A DNA stretch of 8,830 nucleotides from JALZHR01 sp036389695 (GTDB lineage Bacteria > Acidobacteriota > Blastocatellia > Pyrinomonadales > Pyrinomonadaceae), in the NCBI GenBank assembly GCA_036389695.1, contig DASVWG010000542.1, positions 1-8,830 of the forward strand, read 5' to 3'. Positions 5,721 to 8,830 of this stretch are shown here, in pieces (position 1 is the first letter of the stretch; every line of letters starts with the position of its first letter). The notes beneath the pieces were generated by a model that made no database searches, had not been told where the DNA came from, and saw only the letters and a list, made by a program, of their open reading frames with translations. A program made the translations under genes and the position numbers.

Positions 5721-5944
5721 AATCAATCGCTCCCTGCTACGGAAAAGCGAAAAGTCGCTTTTGTAAAAACACGGATTCCTGCGTGAAAACTCAAATTGTT
5801 TCGGCGATGCCCGCATTATGCCGGAAACTAAAAAAGTCTAAGTTCCGAAGCGCGAAATCTGCTTTCTAAAACGAGCGGTTAAGTAAAACTGTATCTCCAA
5901 TCCGAAGTTTTCTTCAAAACGAATCTCCAAGCCTGAAAATTTAA
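5721..5944. other. AT-rich stretch with a hairpin cluster, no gene seen
   Basis: No convincing reading frame lies here. Three small inverted repeats follow one another. AAAAGCGA-AAAG-TCGCTTTT (5743-5762) has eight perfect pairs. CACG/CGTG (5770-5785) has four. GTTTCGGC (5798-5805) pairs with GCCGGAAAC (5820-5828), with one bulged base. A weaker GTTTT-CTTC-AAAAC hairpin lies near 5917-5930. No promoter for rne could be identified with confidence. The stretch may belong to a long rne leader or may be remains of older repeats. Confidence 0.4.
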
Positions 5945-6056
5945 GTCCGGAGAGTCTAGAGAGTCTAGAGAGTCCGGAGAGTCGCGGGTCAAATTGAAAG
6001 ATATTTCTTTTGACTCTCCGGACTCTCCGGACTCTCCGGACTCTCCGGACTCTCCA
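5945..6056. repeat. Inverted arrays of a 9-bp unit (GACTCTCCG) directly before rne
   Basis: The right array is five tandem 9-bp units GACTCTCCG (6012-6056, the last ending in A). The left array is four units of the reverse complement (5945-5983), two of them in the variant GTCTAGAGA. The 28-bp middle begins and ends with GTCAAA/TTTGAC, which extends the stem inward. As RNA this forms a stem of about 35-45 bp ending 8 bp before the AGGA ribosome site of rne. Read in the rne frame, the right array gives MTLRTLRTLRTLRTLQT, a false N-terminal extension. Confidence 0.93.
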
Positions 6057-6072
6057 AACTATTAGGAAAAAT

Positions 6073-8772
6073 ATGTCGAAAGAAATGATTATCAGCGTCA
6101 ACGGGCGCGAAAAAAGAATTGCCATCGTGGAAAACGGGCAAGTCACGGAATTTTATATCGAGCGCGGTGACGAGGAAAATTCGGGCGTCGTCGGAAACAT
6201 TTATAAAGGTCGCGTGCAGCGCGTCCTTCCCGGCATGCAGTCGGCTTTTGTCGGCATCGGTCTGGAGCGCGACGCGTTTCTATACGTCTCCGATTTCTTT
6301 GACGAGGAAGAAGAATTCGAGCGGATTATGATAGAAAAAGGCAAGAAAGCGCCGCCCGAAGTCGCCGCCCGCGACGCCGCCGAACAGATTAAAAAAGCGC
6401 GGCTCGAACGCGAGCACCAGATTGAAGAAATTCAGGAAAAAGTCGAGCCTTTAATCGCCGCGCCAATCGAAACGGAAGAGGAAATCTTCCCCGAATTTGA
6501 AGCAATCGAAGATTTGCCGTTTGAAGAAGAAGCAGCGCCGCCGCAGGCGGTCGAAGAATTTGAAGAGCCGCGCGGCAGACGCGATAGAGGCAAACGCGAT
6601 AAAGGCAAACGCGGCGGCAAACAAAAAGAAACGATTGAAGCGGCGCGGGAAACACCGGCGGAAGAAGAATCTTTACCGTTTTTTGAAGCGCCGGCGGAAG
6701 AAGAATCCGCGCCGCTTTTTGAAATGGAAGATTCGGGTTTCGAGCGCGTTATCGACGACGAGGAAACGACCGGCGAAATATTCAAAGACGCCTATATGCA
6801 GGAAGCGATTGTCGATAAAGTGCGCGCCGTCGAGTTTGATATGGAAAGCACCTCGACCGCCGAAGTCGGCTCGCTTTTAGATTCGGTTTCCGATATGTCG
6901 AACGGTTTCCAGCGCATCGCCGACGAGGACGAAGCCGCGCCCGAACCCGCCGGAGAAGAAGAAAAACGCGGCAAATCAAAACGCGGCGGACGCGGCGGCA
7001 GGAAATCGAAAACCGACGAGCAGCCGCAAGCATCTGAAACCGCCGCGCCATCGACTGAAACCGTTATCGAACCCGCGCCTTTCGCCGTCGAAGAAACGGC
7101 AAACGAAGAAGCCGTCGAAGATTCGCAAAAAGGGCGCGGCGGAAAATCGAAAAGGGGAAATCAAAAATCGAAACAGCAAAAGACCGAAGGCAGAGAAAAA
7201 TCGGGCAGAGGCAGAAAATCTTCGAAGAATAAAAACGAAGGCGAGACGCTCGCCGACGCCGAAGCCAGCGTAACCGCGCCCGCGGCTGACATCGCGGAAA
7301 TGGCGGTTCGTCGCGGCGGGCGGCGGCGCGGCGGCAATGGCGGCGGAAATCGCGGTAATCGCCCGCCGCAGCAGGCGCGCAGCGGACCGACCGAAGACCG
7401 TTACGAAACTTCGAAAATGGACGACACCATTTCGTCAGCCGAAAACGAATTTGCCGGAGCCGAAATGGTTGAAAACACCGGCAGCGGCAATGGCGGCGGC
7501 GGTTATCAGCAGGGCGGCAGACGCGAAACGCGCCGCGAGCGCGAGCGCAACCAGCCGACGATTACCGACCTTCTGCGCGAAGGTCAGGAAATTCTCGTCC
7601 AGATTGCGAAAGAGCCGATTGCCCGCAAAGGCGCGCGCATCACGTCGCACATCGCTCTGCCCGGACGCTATCTCGTCTATATGCCGACCATTGAACACGT
7701 CGGCGTTTCGCGCAAAATCGAATCGGGCGGCGAGCGCAATCGCCTCAGAACTCTGATTCAAAACATCCGCAACGAAGAAGACGTTCCGTCAGGCGGCTTT
7801 ATCGTGCGCACCGCCGGAATCGGCGTGCCGGAAGCGAATCTGCGCGAAGACGCGCGTTATCTCGTCCGCACGTGGAAAGACATCAAGAAAACGGCGGAAA
7901 AATCGAAATCGCCCGCGCTCGTGCATCAGGATTTGGACATTATCCAGAGAATTTTGCGCGACCAGCTTTCCGACGATTTCACGGCGATTCGCGTCGATTC
8001 CGAAGAAGAATATCTGCGCATCGTCGAATTCATCAATCGCATTCAGCCGCGAATGGTCAATCGCGTCAAGCTCTACACGCGCGACGAGCCGATTATGGAA
8101 GCCTACAACGTGCAGGAAGAAATCGACAAAGCTCTGAAACCGCGCGTCTGGCTGCGTTCGGGCGGCTATCTCGTCATCAATCAAACCGAAGCACTGGTCG
8201 CCATTGACGTCAATACCGGAAAATTTGTCGGCAAAGGCAACGCGCGTCTGGAAGACACGATTACGAAGACGAATATGGAAGCCGTCGAAGAAATTTCCAG
8301 GCAGATTCGCCTGCGGGATTTGGGCGGAATCATCGTTCTGGATTTGATTGATATGGAAGACCGGCGCAATCGCCAGAAGGTTTTGCAGGCATTGCAGGAG
8401 CATCTTTCGTATGACAAATCGCCGACGAAAGTTTTGTCGTTTAACGATTTCGGCTTAATTATCATGACCAGAAAGCGCGTCAAGCAGTCTCTGGAAAGAA
8501 CGCTCTGCGCGCCGTGCGCCCATTGTCAAGGCGCGGGCTGGGTGAAATCGCCGCAAACCGTCTGTTACAGCATTCTGGAAGAAGCGCGCCGTTTGGCGAA
8601 ACACGCCGACGATGCGCGTTTGGTGACTCTCAGAGTTCACCCGGATGTCGTTAAGGCTCTGCGCGGCGATGAAAAAGTCGTGATGGAAGAAATCGAAGCC
8701 TATCTCGGACCTATCGACGTGACCAGCGACCCGACCGTTCACGAAGAACAATTCGATTTCGCGTTTATTTAA
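6073..8772 (+). CDS. rne: Ribonuclease E/G with a large insertion in its S1 domain
   Basis: This endoribonuclease cuts single-stranded AU-rich RNA in mRNA decay and in rRNA/tRNA maturation. From ATG 6073 (AGGA at 6064-6067) the product is 899 residues. The S1 domain starts normally (GNIYKGRVQRVLPGMQSAFVGIG, in part, 41-63; DAFLYVSDF 67-75). It is then interrupted by about 415 disordered residues (about 77-494) and resumes at TITDLLREGQEILVQIAKE (496-514). The RNase-H-like and 5'-sensor regions follow (VRTAG 578-582). The catalytic aspartates are Asp712 in AIDVNTGKF and Asp757 in GGIIVLDLIDM. The zinc-link is CAPCAHCQGAG (812-822), with three cysteines where two are needed. A short RNase-G-like C-terminal domain (about 825-899) ends the protein, with no E. 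coli-style C-terminal scaffold. The in-frame TTG at 6010 lies in the 9-bp repeat and is rejected as a start. Both rne and rng are possible names. Confidence 0.93.
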   Translation: MSKEMIISVNGREKRIAIVENGQVTEFYIERGDEENSGVVGNIYKGRVQRVLPGMQSAFVGIGLERDAFLYVSDFFDEEEEFERIMIEKGKKAPPEVAARDAAEQIKKARLEREHQIEEIQEKVEPLIAAPIETEEEIFPEFEAIEDLPFEEEAAPPQAVEEFEEPRGRRDRGKRDKGKRGGKQKETIEAARETPAEEESLPFFEAPAEEESAPLFEMEDSGFERVIDDEETTGEIFKDAYMQEAIVDKVRAVEFDMESTSTAEVGSLLDSVSDMSNGFQRIADEDEAAPEPAGEEEKRGKSKRGGRGGRKSKTDEQPQASETAAPSTETVIEPAPFAVEETANEEAVEDSQKGRGGKSKRGNQKSKQQKTEGREKSGRGRKSSKNKNEGETLADAEASVTAPAADIAEMAVRRGGRRRGGNGGGNRGNRPPQQARSGPTEDRYETSKMDDTISSAENEFAGAEMVENTGSGNGGGGYQQGGRRETRRERERNQPTITDLLREGQEILVQIAKEPIARKGARITSHIALPGRYLVYMPTIEHVGVSRKIESGGERNRLRTLIQNIRNEEDVPSGGFIVRTAGIGVPEANLREDARYLVRTWKDIKKTAEKSKSPALVHQDLDIIQRILRDQLSDDFTAIRVDSEEEYLRIVEFINRIQPRMVNRVKLYTRDEPIMEAYNVQEEIDKALKPRVWLRSGGYLVINQTEALVAIDVNTGKFVGKGNARLEDTITKTNMEAVEEISRQIRLRDLGGIIVLDLIDMEDRRNRQKVLQALQEHLSYDKSPTKVLSFNDFGLIIMTRKRVKQSLERTLCAPCAHCQGAGWVKSPQTVCYSILEEARRLAKHADDARLVTLRVHPDVVKALRGDEKVVMEEIEAYLGPIDVTSDPTVHEEQFDFAFI
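6298..7554 (+). other. Disordered, charge-patterned insertion inside the RNase E/G S1 domain
   Basis: This segment (residues about 76-494 of the protein) alternates acidic stretches rich in Glu with basic clusters. The basic clusters are at about 167-185 (RGRRDRGKRDKGKRGGKQK), 296-313, 353-386, 413-430 (RRGGRRRGGNGGGNRGNR) and 482-493. A short tandem repeat, PAEEES[LA]P[FL]FE, occurs at 195-205 and 207-217. Only 230-285 (GFERVIDDEETTG onwards) looks less repetitive and may hold a short helix or binding motif. The reading frame is open throughout with the same codon use as the rest, so it is part of the gene and not an assembly error. Confidence 0.85.
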
Positions 8773-8802
8773 AAGGCAGAAGCCCGCGCGTCAGCAAGGG
8801 CG
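8773..8802. repeat. Second copy of the GC-rich element arm, after rne
   Basis: Thirty bases beginning immediately after the rne stop codon are identical to 4385-4414, the left arm of the crcB/kinase hairpin, including its one variant base. The matching opposite arm is expected just beyond the window. The remaining bases, 8803-8830, hold no gene; the last eight (AGTGCAAA) resemble the TGCAAA repeat words but are too short to judge. Confidence 0.9.
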
Positions 8803-8830
8803 GAATCGAATGCCAAACGAAAAGTGCAAA

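Noticed and set aside
6010..6072. TTG start at 6010 giving RNase E/G an N-terminus MTLRTLRTLRTLRTLQTIRKN
   Set aside because: This stretch is the translated 9-bp repeat array. ATG 6073 has an AGGA site and begins with a family-like N-terminus.
5838..6146. Minus-strand open frame with RRVRRVRRV repeats
   Set aside because: It is the reverse reading of the 9-bp repeat and of the rne start, with no family features.
6389..7179. Alternative-frame open frames over the RNase E/G insertion
   Set aside because: They are arginine- or serine-rich shadows of a GC- and purine-biased, low-complexity coding region.

Overview
The window suggests a free-living, Gram-negative-type bacterium. My best guess is an Acidobacteriota of the Blastocatellia/Pyrinomonadales kind. 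I base this on protein style, on the mix of GC-moderate coding DNA with AT-rich repetitive gaps, and on the many short-word inverted repeats between genes. This is an impression, not a database result. No tRNA, rRNA, CRISPR array, insertion sequence or phage gene is visible.

Layout from left to right: a 7-bp tandem repeat (1-121) abuts a likely promoter for lepB (signal peptidase I, 218-922). Then come carA (small subunit of carbamoyl-phosphate synthetase, 1133-2227), a family 2 glycosyltransferase of the TIGR04283 type (2393-3085), a small secreted protein of unknown function (3253-3801) and crcB/fluC (fluoride channel, 3997-4377). A PfkB-family sugar kinase lies on the minus strand (4443-5390), convergent with crcB. 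A gene-poor stretch of about 680 bp follows. It holds two back-to-back promoters, several hairpins and two repeat elements. It leads into a large RNase E/G gene (6073-8772), whose S1 domain is split by a disordered insertion of about 415 residues. The genes are a housekeeping assortment, not one pathway, and each is separated from the next by a repeat element, so no multi-gene operon is evident.

The most striking property is architectural. Every intergenic gap in the window carries an element built from short tandem words of about 7-12 bp. Six gaps hold an inverted repeat of such words, and the two window edges hold one arm only. Several have arms that match perfectly over 26 bp, or 30 of 31 bp. 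Each locus uses a different word set, except that the element after crcB reappears after rne. Most begin within 20 bp of a stop codon, and two overlap one. In two cases the repeats create false upstream start codons (carA, rne), and in one case the repeat encodes the last six residues and stop codon of the kinase. The shared geometry with divergent words points to a common way of arising or a common role at mRNA 3' ends. This and the S1-split RNase E/G are the observations most worth following up.
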